A stretch of DNA of 64,000 bases from SZUA-365 sp964635845 (lineage in GTDB: Bacteria; Bacteroidota; Ignavibacteria; SZUA-365): contig CAZWNO010000007.1 of assembly GCA_964635845.1 (NCBI GenBank), positions 9,470 to 73,469 of the forward strand, written 5' to 3'. The notes beneath the pieces are model-generated. The model saw nothing but the letters and a program-made list of their open reading frames with translations, had not been told where the DNA came from and searched no databases. Below are positions 37,901 to 45,985 of the stretch, piece after piece (within the stretch, counting starts at the first letter, position 1; the number at the start of each line of letters is the position of its first letter). A program made the position numbers and the translations under genes.

Positions 37901-40083
37901 GACATGTAACCCAGCATCGTCACATTTCCATTCCTCTCGGCGAAGTAAGAGAACTGGCCATTACTTGAATTGAACCGACGTCCTACACCGAAATGAACCC
38001 GTTGCTGAGTGAGATATTTTTCGTCGACCTGCCAGTACCCGGATGAGCGGATATGTTGTCCATCGGGCGACAACACGATCATGTACGGTGAGCCTTCCCT
38101 TCCGAGCACGGTGTCCATCGGATTTACGTACATAAGATCTGAATCGCAAGTCGTGCCGACGATTGCGATATCCCCGCAATTCAGTGGTACTACACCGCTG
38201 ATATAACCTGATCCCCGCATGTTCCCCGGCAGACGAGTGCAGAAGATGGGATCACCGCCAGTCGGTGGAAACTTCATCACGAATCCCGGTGCCGGACCGA
38301 TGGCGATCGGTCGGATGAGTGAGAGGTTCTCGCTGAGGACATCCCCAGCGAGTATGATATTATTCCCTGAATCGATTCGGATATCGTCGAGCTCAACGTA
38401 CCCCCCGAGCCATGTCGTGAAGATAAAATTACCCAGATCACTCGTCAGCTTCGCGATCAAGAGATCATGCTTCGAATTATTCGGAGATTTCCATGAACGG
38501 ATACTGGGTGGCCGGTTTAAAGTATCGATGGCAGTCGCAACAACTACCGGTTGGGAGTCGGACCCAACCACCAATACCAAATTTGTACGTGGGTACATGC
38601 CCGGCACGGCGAGCAGGTATGTAGCCGCATACACGGTATCATATCGAGAGCCAATATGGGCGACAACGAGAGAACTGAAAAGGGATTCGTCGCCCTGTAC
38701 GGATACGAACGTATCCTGCACCGTTCCTGGTGTGACAAACCACTGCTCGCCTCTGCAGGCGCCCAGAACAAATAGTTTACCGTCCACACTCCTGTCTATG
38801 GCGATGCCGAGAAATGGATTCGGATTCCCGAGCCAGGTCGCGGCATCGAGTTTTCCGGTGCTGTCCAGACGCACCAACGAACAGTATATGCCTGTAATTG
38901 GCGTGGGTGGGGGGACATCGCTCTGCAGCACATTTCCTTTGACGGGAAAATCCGTCGAAGCCGTATTGCACAGAAAATGTGCCGCACCGTCCAGCCCAGC
39001 GGCAAGCATGCGGTCACTTTCCAGATCAGTGTCTGTTCCCAGAACCCAGTCGTCTTCTGTCCCGCCCAGGAAGGTCCCGTACGACATCACCAAATATGGG
39101 GTGAACCGGGCGAGGTAATAATCAATCTCATACACATCCCCACCGTGATGTGTCGCTTGGAAAGCGTTCTTCACCGGCATATCGACCGAGGCAGTAAACA
39201 ACGCAATGAGGATGTTTCCTTCATCATCGATGTCGATACCCCGAGGCCGCTCCGCACCGCTGCCTCCGAAATACGAGTTGAATTCCGTCTCGATCACCTT
39301 CCGTTTTTCGAAGAAATTGCGATACGGAATGACTCTTGCCGTGTCGCCACTCAATCGCAGCTCTCCGGCGGATGCAGTACCGTCTCGCGATTCGGCCGGT
39401 TCACGGAGGTCGACTTCCGTGAGATTCCCTGTTTCAAAGGCGATGTGTCCGAGATCAGCCGCGGGGGATGCGACGATGCGCTGTACGAGTTTGCCCTGAT
39501 GCTCGACGTACTCGATATCGATACCATCCCAGACATTCACATACCGGATTCCGCGGAAGGCAGGGACCTGTTCCTGCCAGTCAGCCCTGTCCCTGCCCTT
39601 GTAGATACCGGTCCGCACAGGCGATTCTTCCATGCCCTCGACACGCATACGTGGAGAGGGATTGACAAAGCGAAGGGTGGACGATTCCATCAGACGTCTC
39701 CCCCGAGCGGCGGGCGTGGTCCACGCCATCTCGGCCTGCGACGGCAGGGTGGGCCGCTCCTGCGGTCGGAAGAGCACGAGGCCTTCCCGGGTGAACGCCA
39801 CCTTGTCCATTCCTCTGACAATGCCGAAACGCACATCGTCATCCCACTGACCGATATTCCCGAGAAAAAGCATGGGCAGGCGGAATCCGTGTGGCAAGCC
39901 CAGGTCAACGTTCCGATCCGGTCGAGCGGAGTTCTCGACACCGGTCACGAAAATCTCCCGGTGAGGTGATGAAGAGATCACCGCATGCATGGGCGTGGAA
40001 ATCGCCGCCATGGAAAGGAAGGCGACAAGTCCGGATATCAGCGCATGTTTGCAGCGCTCTGCACTTGCGTACGTACGACCCAC
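34975..40083 (-). CDS. Very large secreted protein with SBBP-type propeller and T9SS-type C terminus
   Basis: The product is 1702 residues. After a hydrophobic leader (ALISGLVAFLSMAAI) comes a domain starting FLGNIGQWDDDVRFGI, typical of the DUF7948-like module that precedes SBBP beta-propellers. Propeller-like repeats follow (FGGSGAERPRGIDIDDEGNIL, FLGGTEDDWVLGTDTD). From about residue 780 to 1600 there are repeated Ig/CARDB-like blocks with recurring CxLxxPxxL motifs and paired cysteines. The last 90 residues (FGPVYPHPIPL, VTLHDLLGRERA, GNYLLRVLSSDG) look like a T9SS type A sorting domain. It is probably an exported surface protein. No enzymatic motif was seen. Confidence 0.7.
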   Translation of the reverse strand: MGRTYASAERCKHALISGLVAFLSMAAISTPMHAVISSSPHREIFVTGVENSARPDRNVDLGLPHGFRLPMLFLGNIGQWDDDVRFGIVRGMDKVAFTREGLVLFRPQERPTLPSQAEMAWTTPAARGRRLMESSTLRFVNPSPRMRVEGMEESPVRTGIYKGRDRADWQEQVPAFRGIRYVNVWDGIDIEYVEHQGKLVQRIVASPAADLGHIAFETGNLTEVDLREPAESRDGTASAGELRLSGDTARVIPYRNFFEKRKVIETEFNSYFGGSGAERPRGIDIDDEGNILIALFTASVDMPVKNAFQATHHGGDVYEIDYYLARFTPYLVMSYGTFLGGTEDDWVLGTDTDLESDRMLAAGLDGAAHFLCNTASTDFPVKGNVLQSDVPPPTPITGIYCSLVRLDSTGKLDAATWLGNPNPFLGIAIDRSVDGKLFVLGACRGEQWFVTPGTVQDTFVSVQGDESLFSSLVVAHIGSRYDTVYAATYLLAVPGMYPRTNLVLVVGSDSQPVVVATAIDTLNRPPSIRSWKSPNNSKHDLLIAKLTSDLGNFIFTTWLGGYVELDDIRIDSGNNIILAGDVLSENLSLIRPIAIGPAPGFVMKFPPTGGDPIFCTRLPGNMRGSGYISGVVPLNCGDIAIVGTTCDSDLMYVNPMDTVLGREGSPYMIVLSPDGQHIRSSGYWQVDEKYLTQQRVHFGVGRRFNSSNGQFSYFAERNGNVTMLGYMSSGSADSITPLRGIQDRYAGGESDMFLVRTRIPGCELLTCSMEMSDSIVRPVWPRIVVPESFEISVDVRNFDPSRSARDIECVLTLPPGLLPDPASQPLRKSLGPRRLGPGESETFTWQVRIDTTALTGDGLWVDAMVYYQDADVGTDGAPKASPCSFYISIVRPRPAFTCRLDAPDTLDVDASGGRYSPSPFPVHFELTNDSDFPFPLSRVGLHFGNGMGVEPAPPASRFLSAGTLAPGASFQGDWQADATRLPSSRVVHITVMGQDEAGNLFPLCDGEIIIRPIDPLRCASLEESTVRFNPRTGLFDPVDALARLRLWHEIDTLLPDVTVTADLSACRVLELKPGETPQRSIPQMLRAVTHTLDWTLTAASGPAGDRVDTVRFHAAAGGGAWTRSCEQTFRIRVIDSHLECAIQLPASLSAAKVQSRTPVLLEYTLTNTGTVPVNVDRLELAMDPLDSGLDALDPITLPGAQIAAGATLPWYLRLRAAIWRETRSVHCTVTAYGQSSIGTDSVLSRCDAAIEIEGVDGLRCAITAADSVRFERDSLRYSPNPVPVTMDLSNVLDTDESAVEAEIDLTGAPRFKLAGGEDAKKVLAGIDSQSLGSFTWLLVPEAATTGDNQDIIIRYRSSEQGLWKECGASVFVAAWPEIAEVRCATAGHDSLFADAAYEAIVPEPFQVSYTATNSGTLPLTGCEAAIVLPPGFALAGSDSIQSFGTSVPGSLAPNESATRWWTLTTDDRLQNFGAKDITWQWSSDQQGSTNGCAHVVQVSPDPSSGIVLTPLRLFFEAELGGALPPAQPVRLWTGGGLSIPWTAVSDTWYMDIDPEAGDRPGEIAVRPNTTMLNKGLHTSTLTIGGAAGNLPRRIAVEYQITNLTDVGDRPSVRSIAFGPVYPHPIPLAGEARLRLRNPRMLPLRVTLHDLLGRERAILREGMTSENEVLYLRPAALGLSPGNYLLRVLSSDGQQSLLVTVVR

Positions 40084-40404
40084 GGTCTACCTCCTGTGCA
40101 TGTGTGGAGGGATATCAGCTTGTATCGTGTTTCGATGGATCCTCCGGGGAGGCGGTGCAGGACCATTTCCCCGTGCCGATTCCCATTCGTACAACCGCGA
40201 TGGGCGACGTCTTCACGGCTTTATCGATATGGTAGTGACACGTATGCAGTGCCGAATGTAACCGAATGCTCCGATTCTGTTCGCCTCGATACTTCCGCAT
40301 CCATTCTCGATACATGTGCGAGCATTCACCGATCCGTCGTGGCGGGCTCCCGTCTCGGATCCACCAACGACGCGGGCATGCAGCACCGGCGCATACCGGC
40401 GGGA
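40084..40404. other. Intergenic stretch without recognisable features
   Basis: About 320 bases between the start of the 1702-residue secreted protein and the stop of the hydroxyacid dehydrogenase. Short open frames here lack start signals and family resemblance. It presumably holds the promoter of the large protein gene, but I see no clear hexamers. Confidence 0.5.
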
Positions 40405-41361
40405 TTACACAACGCGAAATTCCGGCTCCCGCTCATCCAGCACATCGAGCAAATTCCGTGCGGCGATTTCGGCCATGCGGTCGCGCGTCTCGATCGAGGC
40501 GCTGCCGATATGCGGGAGCAGAACACAGTTGGGGAGATCGATCAACTCCCGGGGGATGGCCGGTTCGTTCTCATACACGTCGAAACCGGCGGCGAAAATC
40601 CTTCCTTCCCGCAGCGCCGCGATGAGCGCTTGTTCATCGACGACCGGACCCCGCGCCGTGTTGACGAATACCGCCGAAGGTTTCATCAGTGCGATGGCGC
40701 GCGCGTCGATCATGTGGCGTGTGTCCGGAGTGAGCGGAACATGGACGGAGATGTAATCGCTCGTGCGGAGCAATGTATCGAGATCGACATGCTCGGCACC
40801 AAGTTCCATTTCGAACGCCGTGTTCCGGTTGCGGCTGTGGTACAGGATGCGCATGTCGAAACCGCGCGCCGCGCGCCGCGCCAGTGCGCAGCCGATGCGT
40901 CCCGCGCCGACGATTCCCAATGTCCGCCCGACGAGGTCCTGGCCGAGAAACAGCTTCGGTTCCCAGCCGGTGAATTTTCCCTCGCGCAGCCATGCGTCGC
41001 TTTCGACGATGCGCCGGGCACAGGCGATCATGAGCGCGAAGGCGATGTCCGCGGTGGCCTCCGTCAGTACGCCGGGCGTGTTGGTCACCGCGATGCCGCG
41101 CGCGCGTGCGGCGGCGATGTCGATGTTGTTGTAGCCGACCGCGTAGGCGGAGATGCAGCGGAGGCGTTCGCCTTCCGCGATCACATCGGCGTCGACCGGA
41201 TCGGAGAGCAGGCAGAGCAGTCCCTCTGCCTCGCGCACCGCGGCGAGGAGTTCTTTTTTCGTGATCTGCCGGTCGTGCGGAAATACGGTGACATCATGCC
41301 GTTCACGCAGCGGCACGATGCCGGCGTCGGGGATGTTGCGGGTGATGAAGATGTGTGCCAT
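40405..41361 (-). CDS. D-2-hydroxyacid dehydrogenase (glyoxylate/hydroxypyruvate reductase-like)
   Basis: The product is about 318 residues. The NAD(P)-binding motif is GIVGAGRIGCALARRAARGF. The catalytic Arg, Glu and His appear in NTARGPVVDEQAL, YENEPAIP and LPHIGSAS. The substrate-side strand SAYAVGYNNIDIAAARARGI is typical of the D-glycerate dehydrogenase/glyoxylate reductase branch. It is not a second SerA because it lacks close similarity to the gene at 32631. The start at 41361 has no Shine-Dalgarno; an octamer repeat array begins 11 bases upstream. Confidence 0.88.
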   Translation of the reverse strand: MAHIFITRNIPDAGIVPLRERHDVTVFPHDRQITKKELLAAVREAEGLLCLLSDPVDADVIAEGERLRCISAYAVGYNNIDIAAARARGIAVTNTPGVLTEATADIAFALMIACARRIVESDAWLREGKFTGWEPKLFLGQDLVGRTLGIVGAGRIGCALARRAARGFDMRILYHSRNRNTAFEMELGAEHVDLDTLLRTSDYISVHVPLTPDTRHMIDARAIALMKPSAVFVNTARGPVVDEQALIAALREGRIFAAGFDVYENEPAIPRELIDLPNCVLLPHIGSASIETRDRMAEIAARNLLDVLDEREPEFRVV

Positions 41362-41372
41362 GGGGATGGGAG

Positions 41373-41452
41373 GATGACAAGATGACAAGATGGGAAGATG
41401 ACAAGATGACAAGATGGAAAGATGACAAGATGGAAAGATGGAAAGATGAAAT
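41373..41452. repeat. Ten 8-bp GATGACAA repeats in the leader of the hydroxyacid dehydrogenase
   Basis: Ten contiguous octamers (GATGACAA, GATGGAAA and close variants) sit just upstream of the minus-strand start codon. They occupy the place where the leader and ribosome-binding region should be. Confidence 0.9.
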
Positions 41453-41479
41453 GTACTTTGTGCGCCGGGGAGGTGCAAG

Positions 41480-41509
41480 AAAAACGCCCGCGGTGGTGGG
41501 CCGCGGGCG
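41480..41509 (-). terminator. Intrinsic terminator of the secreted paralogue gene
   Basis: A 9-bp perfect stem (CGCCCGCGG with CCGCGGGCG) and a 7-base loop is followed on the minus strand by TTTTT, 27 bases after the stop at 41537. Confidence 0.75.
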
Positions 41510-41536
41510 CGTCAATTCGGAATAACGGATGCTGAA

Positions 41537-43585
41537 TTACTTCATGACCGTCATTTTCTTCTGCGTGACCTGACCGTCGACATTGATCTGGTAGATGTAG
41601 GTGCCGGACGGAAGGTTCTCGGAATTCATCTGCACCTGATGCGCGCCGGCTTCCTTCAGTTCGTCGACCAGCGTGCCGACGTGCTCGCCGAGGGAGTTGA
41701 ACACCTTCAGGGAGACGTGGCCCGGCTGCATCAGCTGGTAGCTGATGGTCGTCGTCGGATTGAACGGATTCGGGTAGTTCTGGTACAGGGTGACCGCGGT
41801 CGGAGCGGCATCGAAATAGACGTCCACGACCGGAGAGTAGGTGTGCGTGCCGTCGTTGTCGACCTGGCGGAGGCGGTACTTCACATTGCCCACGTTGCGG
41901 TGCGTTTCGGTGATCGCATCCTTGAAGCTGTATGTCATCGGCGCGGTCGTCGTGCCGCGTCCGGCGACGAATCCGGCTTTCTCCCAGGTCTCGCCGCCGT
42001 TAAAGCTGCGCTCGACCTCGAAGCCGAAGTTGTTCGTCTCCATCGTGATGTTCCAGGTCAGGTCCACGTTCTCACCGTTGACGACGGCGTTGAGCGTGGA
42101 GAGTTCTACCGGGATGGTCTGCCGGGAGCGGTACGCCGCGATGCCGTTGTTGGACATGAGCACGTAGAGAATGATGTGCAGTCCGGGAGCGTCGGGATCT
42201 TCCTGCAGCGTGTAGTACTGCAGCTTGTAATCGACATCGGAGATGTAATTTTCCTCCGCGGAGTTGTTGTTCAGCGTCTTGTTGCCGAGCTGCGGCGTGG
42301 GACCCCAGATTGGAAAATCGCCGCCGGGAGTGGTGACGTCGATCACGCGCGCGGTCGTATGGGTATTCGGGATCGTCGGATCGATGCCGCCGGTGGGACG
42401 CCCGTCGGCAAGCACGAGGAACTTCCGTCCGTACTCCTTCAGCTCGAAGTAGGCGAGCGTGCCGGAGGCGCCGGTGATGGATGTGGAGAGCGAACGGTTA
42501 CCGGTCGCGCTCTGAACGAAGGTCTGTGGCCAGGGATTCGTGGCGTGCTGCTGCTGCTGCGCGCTGGTGGTCAGACGCGGATTCGAATCCATCCAGACAT
42601 CCTGAAAGGCCGCCGTGCTCGTTGCCGCCACGCCATGCGCGGCGAGACCGGAGTTCGAATTTTCGAGACGCATCGCGAGGCGGAATTCCAGTTTGCCGCC
42701 GCCGGGAGCGGGGGGCGCGTCGCGATACGGGCGGTTCTGTTCGGGACGCAGGTCCTGGAGAATGACGTTCACTTCGCGGTTCCACTCCGGCTGCGTGGGC
42801 CAGGAGCCGCCGGAGACGTAGATGCGCGCGCTATCCACCATATAAGGCGGATCGTTATTCGCGGGATAGAACATCTTGCGCTGACCGACAACGTCGAAGG
42901 CGTCGCCGTAGCGGGAATAGGTCATCTCGCTGCTGTTGATGTTGCCGATCGCGGTGCCTGCGGCATTGAGCGTCGCATAGGCCAGCATGGGGGTGGCTTT
43001 CGGATCATCCCAGCGCCAGACGCGGAAGGGACCCTGACCGAGGTACACGGGATCGCACTGCCCGCTGGGCAGCAGGATGCAGACGCCCCACACCGGCACG
43101 ACGAGATTGCCCACGTAAATGCGGCCCTCGTCGTCGAGGTCGATCTTGTAGACACAGTAGGTGTTCTGGGAGTATCCGCGGTTGGTTGTAGCCCCATTGT
43201 GATGGGCAATCGTGTCGATAGGTACCGGGAGTTCACCGCCCCTGCCACGGTAGGTGGCATCCGCGGAGCGGCCGACGGTCAGGGCCGGCTGTCCGTTGCT
43301 CGCATACCAGGCATAGATGCGCGGAGTCTGCCAGAAGGTCGGTCCGGACACGGTGGTGTTCGGATTGACGATGTAAACCACATCACGCCACTTGTCGTAG
43401 GCAAGGCCGGTGAAGGACTTGCTCGGGATCATCCAGGCATTGGGATGGTTAGGATTTGTCGGGGGAGGGGGGACATTGCGCCACAGCTCTTCCCAGTCGA
43501 GGTTGCCCTGCGCGTTCATCTGCGCGGGCAGCATCGCCATGAGCAAGGCGAGCATGCAGCCGGTAGTCAGTAGAATATTCCTCAT
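41537..43585 (-). CDS. Secreted protein of unknown family with T9SS type A C terminus (paralogue A)
   Basis: The product is about 682 residues with signal peptide ILLTTGCMLALLMAMLPAQ. The N-terminal 450 residues are the same unknown family as the divergent neighbour: GNLDWEELW, GGELPVPIDT, DDEGRIYVGNLVVPVWGVC, GPFRVWRWDDP, ISDVDYKLQYYT and YVLMSNNGIAAYRSR. A fibronectin-like region follows (about 520-600). The C terminus is a textbook T9SS type A domain (YQNYPNPFNPTTTISYQL, KVFNSLGEHVGTLVDEL, SGTYIYQI). GGAGAG precedes ATG 43585. Enzymatic function not recognised. Confidence 0.8.
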   Translation of the reverse strand: MRNILLTTGCMLALLMAMLPAQMNAQGNLDWEELWRNVPPPPTNPNHPNAWMIPSKSFTGLAYDKWRDVVYIVNPNTTVSGPTFWQTPRIYAWYASNGQPALTVGRSADATYRGRGGELPVPIDTIAHHNGATTNRGYSQNTYCVYKIDLDDEGRIYVGNLVVPVWGVCILLPSGQCDPVYLGQGPFRVWRWDDPKATPMLAYATLNAAGTAIGNINSSEMTYSRYGDAFDVVGQRKMFYPANNDPPYMVDSARIYVSGGSWPTQPEWNREVNVILQDLRPEQNRPYRDAPPAPGGGKLEFRLAMRLENSNSGLAAHGVAATSTAAFQDVWMDSNPRLTTSAQQQQHATNPWPQTFVQSATGNRSLSTSITGASGTLAYFELKEYGRKFLVLADGRPTGGIDPTIPNTHTTARVIDVTTPGGDFPIWGPTPQLGNKTLNNNSAEENYISDVDYKLQYYTLQEDPDAPGLHIILYVLMSNNGIAAYRSRQTIPVELSTLNAVVNGENVDLTWNITMETNNFGFEVERSFNGGETWEKAGFVAGRGTTTAPMTYSFKDAITETHRNVGNVKYRLRQVDNDGTHTYSPVVDVYFDAAPTAVTLYQNYPNPFNPTTTISYQLMQPGHVSLKVFNSLGEHVGTLVDELKEAGAHQVQMNSENLPSGTYIYQINVDGQVTQKKMTVMK

Positions 43586-43677
43586 GGACAGCTCTCCGTA
43601 CTGGTGAAATATGTTGAAGTATCTCGATTCGAGTTCGTTGTGGTCGCGATTCAAATATCTTCTTGACCTGATCATAA

Positions 43678-43706
43678 AACATACCGAAAACAGCAAGATG
43701 AGTCAA
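43678..43706 (-). promoter_or_regulatory. Probable promoter of secreted paralogue A
   Basis: On the minus strand TTGACT, a 17-base spacer and TATGTT lie about 90 bases before ATG 43585. They are in the 302-base spacer (43586-43887) shared by the two divergent paralogues. The plus-strand promoter for the other gene is not evident. Confidence 0.5.
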
Positions 43707-43887
43707 GACGAATCATTTGTCCGGCAAGGACTTTCATGGATGCATCAAATCAGTGTCACCTCCAAGAGACACGGTGTTTTCTCGAATGTTACACGGCAGG
43801 CTGTTTTTCTGCCCGGAAGCGATGATCTGTCACAATCCGGCGCACCGCGGTTCCTTCACTCGTTGATTCAATCAAGGAGGGTCATTC

Positions 43888-45915
43888 ATGCGAAGCATTC
43901 TCCCGCTCTGCTTTCTTGCCGCGCTCGTCTGCGCGTTGACGCCTGTCCCCGCGGCTTCCCAGGGAAACATCGACTGGGAATTCCTCTGGCAGCAAACCGC
44001 GCCGAAAGGACAGCCGAAGCACCCGATGGCCTGGATGAACGATTCGCTCTCGTACACCCGGCTGGCTTACGACGAACTGCGCGATGTCGTGTACGTCGTC
44101 TCGCCGCATACCGCCGGATCGACTCAGTGGAGCGTCCCGGCAATTCACATTCTCGATGCTGAAACAGGACAGCCCCGGATGGACATGGGACGGTCGGCGC
44201 ATGTCGCGCGGTCCGGACAGGGCGGCGAGCTTCCCGTGCCGATCGATACCTTCAGGACGGTCGGCAACACAAACCTCGGCTTCGGGGAAAATTGGTTCGC
44301 GCTGTACAACGTCGACGTGGACGATGAAGGCCGCATCTATGCGTGCAATCTCGTCGAACCGCTGTGGGGCATCTGCCTGCTCCTGCCCGGCGGCGGGTGC
44401 GATCCGATGTATCTGCATCAGGGACCCTTCCGCGTCTGGCGCTGGGACACGCCCACATCCACTCCCGAGTTGATCTATGCGACATGCGACACCATGCATT
44501 CCATGATCGGATCCGTTCAATCGAGCGAGATGCCCTACACACGATGGGGCGACGGTTTCGCGGTATCGGGCAAACGTGGCTGGTATCAACCGCCGGCCGG
44601 CGGGCCGCCCGTGCTCGTCGACAGTACGCGGATCTACGTCACGAACGGAGAATTCGGCATGCCCGGAGTCACAGCCGGTCATGTCGCCGTGCTGGTCGAG
44701 GACCATCGCCCGGAACTGCAGCGCCCGCTGCGCGACGTGACGGGTGGGGGACGTTTGTCCTACCGTCTCGGCCACCTGATGGAGCTCCCCGGCCAGGCCG
44801 CGGCACATGGGATCGCGCTGGACGCACCGACGATCGCCGGCGATACATTGCAGCGCTGGATCTGGCTGCGGCGTCACGGGGAGGATCTGTACCGTGTGCG
44901 CGAACGGTATTCCGGCAGCGCTGCCTTGCCGCTGCGCAGTACTCCGCTGGGACCTGATCTCTTGTCCCTCGCCAACACTTCGTCCCTTTTCGGCCCGAGC
45001 GGATCCATGGAATGCCTGCAGCTGCCTGAGTATGGGCGCAGCTTTCTCGCCACGGCGGACGCACCGCCGCCCGTTGGCGGCAGCCCCGGACAGCCGACAC
45101 CAGGAAACGCCGCCAGATTTTTCGACGTCACGACCTGGGGTCAGTATTTCATGGTCTGGTGGCCTACGCCGGATGTCGGCAATTCGCCGCTCTGGTCGGT
45201 GGGCGTGGAAAACCATATCAGTGATGTGGATCTGAAACTCGAGTATGATACCATTGCCCGCGCCCTGGTGGTGCGGTTGTTCGTGCTCATGTCCAACAAC
45301 GGGATCGCCTGCTTTCGCAGCCGTCCGCCGATTCCGGTGGACCTGGTCGCGCTCGGTGCGCGATGGCATGACGATATGGCCATTGTCGAGTGGACCGTTG
45401 CCGCGGAACGCAATATCATGCTCTACACGGTCGAACGCGGCGAATCGGAGCGGGGTCCGTGGCGGCACGCCGGAACCGTGACCGCGGCAGGTGGGAGCGG
45501 CAACCTGCTGTACCGTTTGGAGGATCCCGATGCCGCGCGCGAGACCGGCGCATCCGCGCTTACCTGGTATCGACTGACGGCCGTGGAATACGACGGATCG
45601 CGCAAGACCTTCCCCGCGGTAGCGCTGCGCAGGAGCGGCGATGCATCGCCGCTGTCGCTTTCCCTGTTCCCGCAGCCGGCTCCGCGACGCGAAGGGGTTG
45701 TCTACCTGCGGATACAGTCCCCGGTCCCGGAAGCCGTCACCCTGCGCGTGACGGATCTGCTCGGACGGGAAGCGCTGTCCGCTCGACGCATCCTGCTCGA
45801 AACCGGCGGAAGTGTGCTGACTTTGGATGTGTCCGGCCTGAACGCGGGATGGTATCTGGTGGAGGCGAGGAGCAGCGGCATCGCTCCGATCGTGCGTCGC
45901 CTGCTCGTGCGGTGA
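43888..45915 (+). CDS. Secreted protein of the same unknown family, diverged C terminus (paralogue B)
   Basis: The product is 675 residues with signal peptide LCFLAALVCALTPVPAAS. It matches paralogue A block by block (GNIDWEFLW, GGELPVPIDT, DDEGRIYACNLVEPLWGICLL, GPFRVWRWDTP, ISDVDLKLEYDT, FVLMSNNGIACFRSR). The C-terminal sorting-like region is weaker: FPQPAPRREGVVYLRI replaces the YPNPFNP motif, and LRVTDLLGREAL and GWYLVEARSSG follow. AAGGAGG sits 8 bases before the ATG. Export by T9SS is likely but less certain than for A. Confidence 0.75.
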   Translation: MRSILPLCFLAALVCALTPVPAASQGNIDWEFLWQQTAPKGQPKHPMAWMNDSLSYTRLAYDELRDVVYVVSPHTAGSTQWSVPAIHILDAETGQPRMDMGRSAHVARSGQGGELPVPIDTFRTVGNTNLGFGENWFALYNVDVDDEGRIYACNLVEPLWGICLLLPGGGCDPMYLHQGPFRVWRWDTPTSTPELIYATCDTMHSMIGSVQSSEMPYTRWGDGFAVSGKRGWYQPPAGGPPVLVDSTRIYVTNGEFGMPGVTAGHVAVLVEDHRPELQRPLRDVTGGGRLSYRLGHLMELPGQAAAHGIALDAPTIAGDTLQRWIWLRRHGEDLYRVRERYSGSAALPLRSTPLGPDLLSLANTSSLFGPSGSMECLQLPEYGRSFLATADAPPPVGGSPGQPTPGNAARFFDVTTWGQYFMVWWPTPDVGNSPLWSVGVENHISDVDLKLEYDTIARALVVRLFVLMSNNGIACFRSRPPIPVDLVALGARWHDDMAIVEWTVAAERNIMLYTVERGESERGPWRHAGTVTAAGGSGNLLYRLEDPDAARETGASALTWYRLTAVEYDGSRKTFPAVALRRSGDASPLSLSLFPQPAPRREGVVYLRIQSPVPEAVTLRVTDLLGREALSARRILLETGGSVLTLDVSGLNAGWYLVEARSSGIAPIVRRLLVR

Positions 45916-45933
45916 ATTCCTTCAGCGGAACAA

Positions 45934-45949
45934 CCGGGATCATTCCCGG
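45934..45949. terminator. Short hairpin between convergent genes
   Basis: CCGGGA-TCAT-TCCCGG lies between the convergent stops at 45915 and 45986. The stem is 6 bp and no T-run follows, so termination is only a guess. Confidence 0.25.
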
Positions 45950-45985
45950 ATCAATCGCTCTGCCGACGCCGGACGGCCAGGTGTG

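Noticed and set aside
41639..43573. 644-codon plus-strand frame opposite secreted paralogue A
   Set aside because: Opposite strand codes a protein with signal peptide, paralogue motifs and T9SS domain; the plus frame has none.
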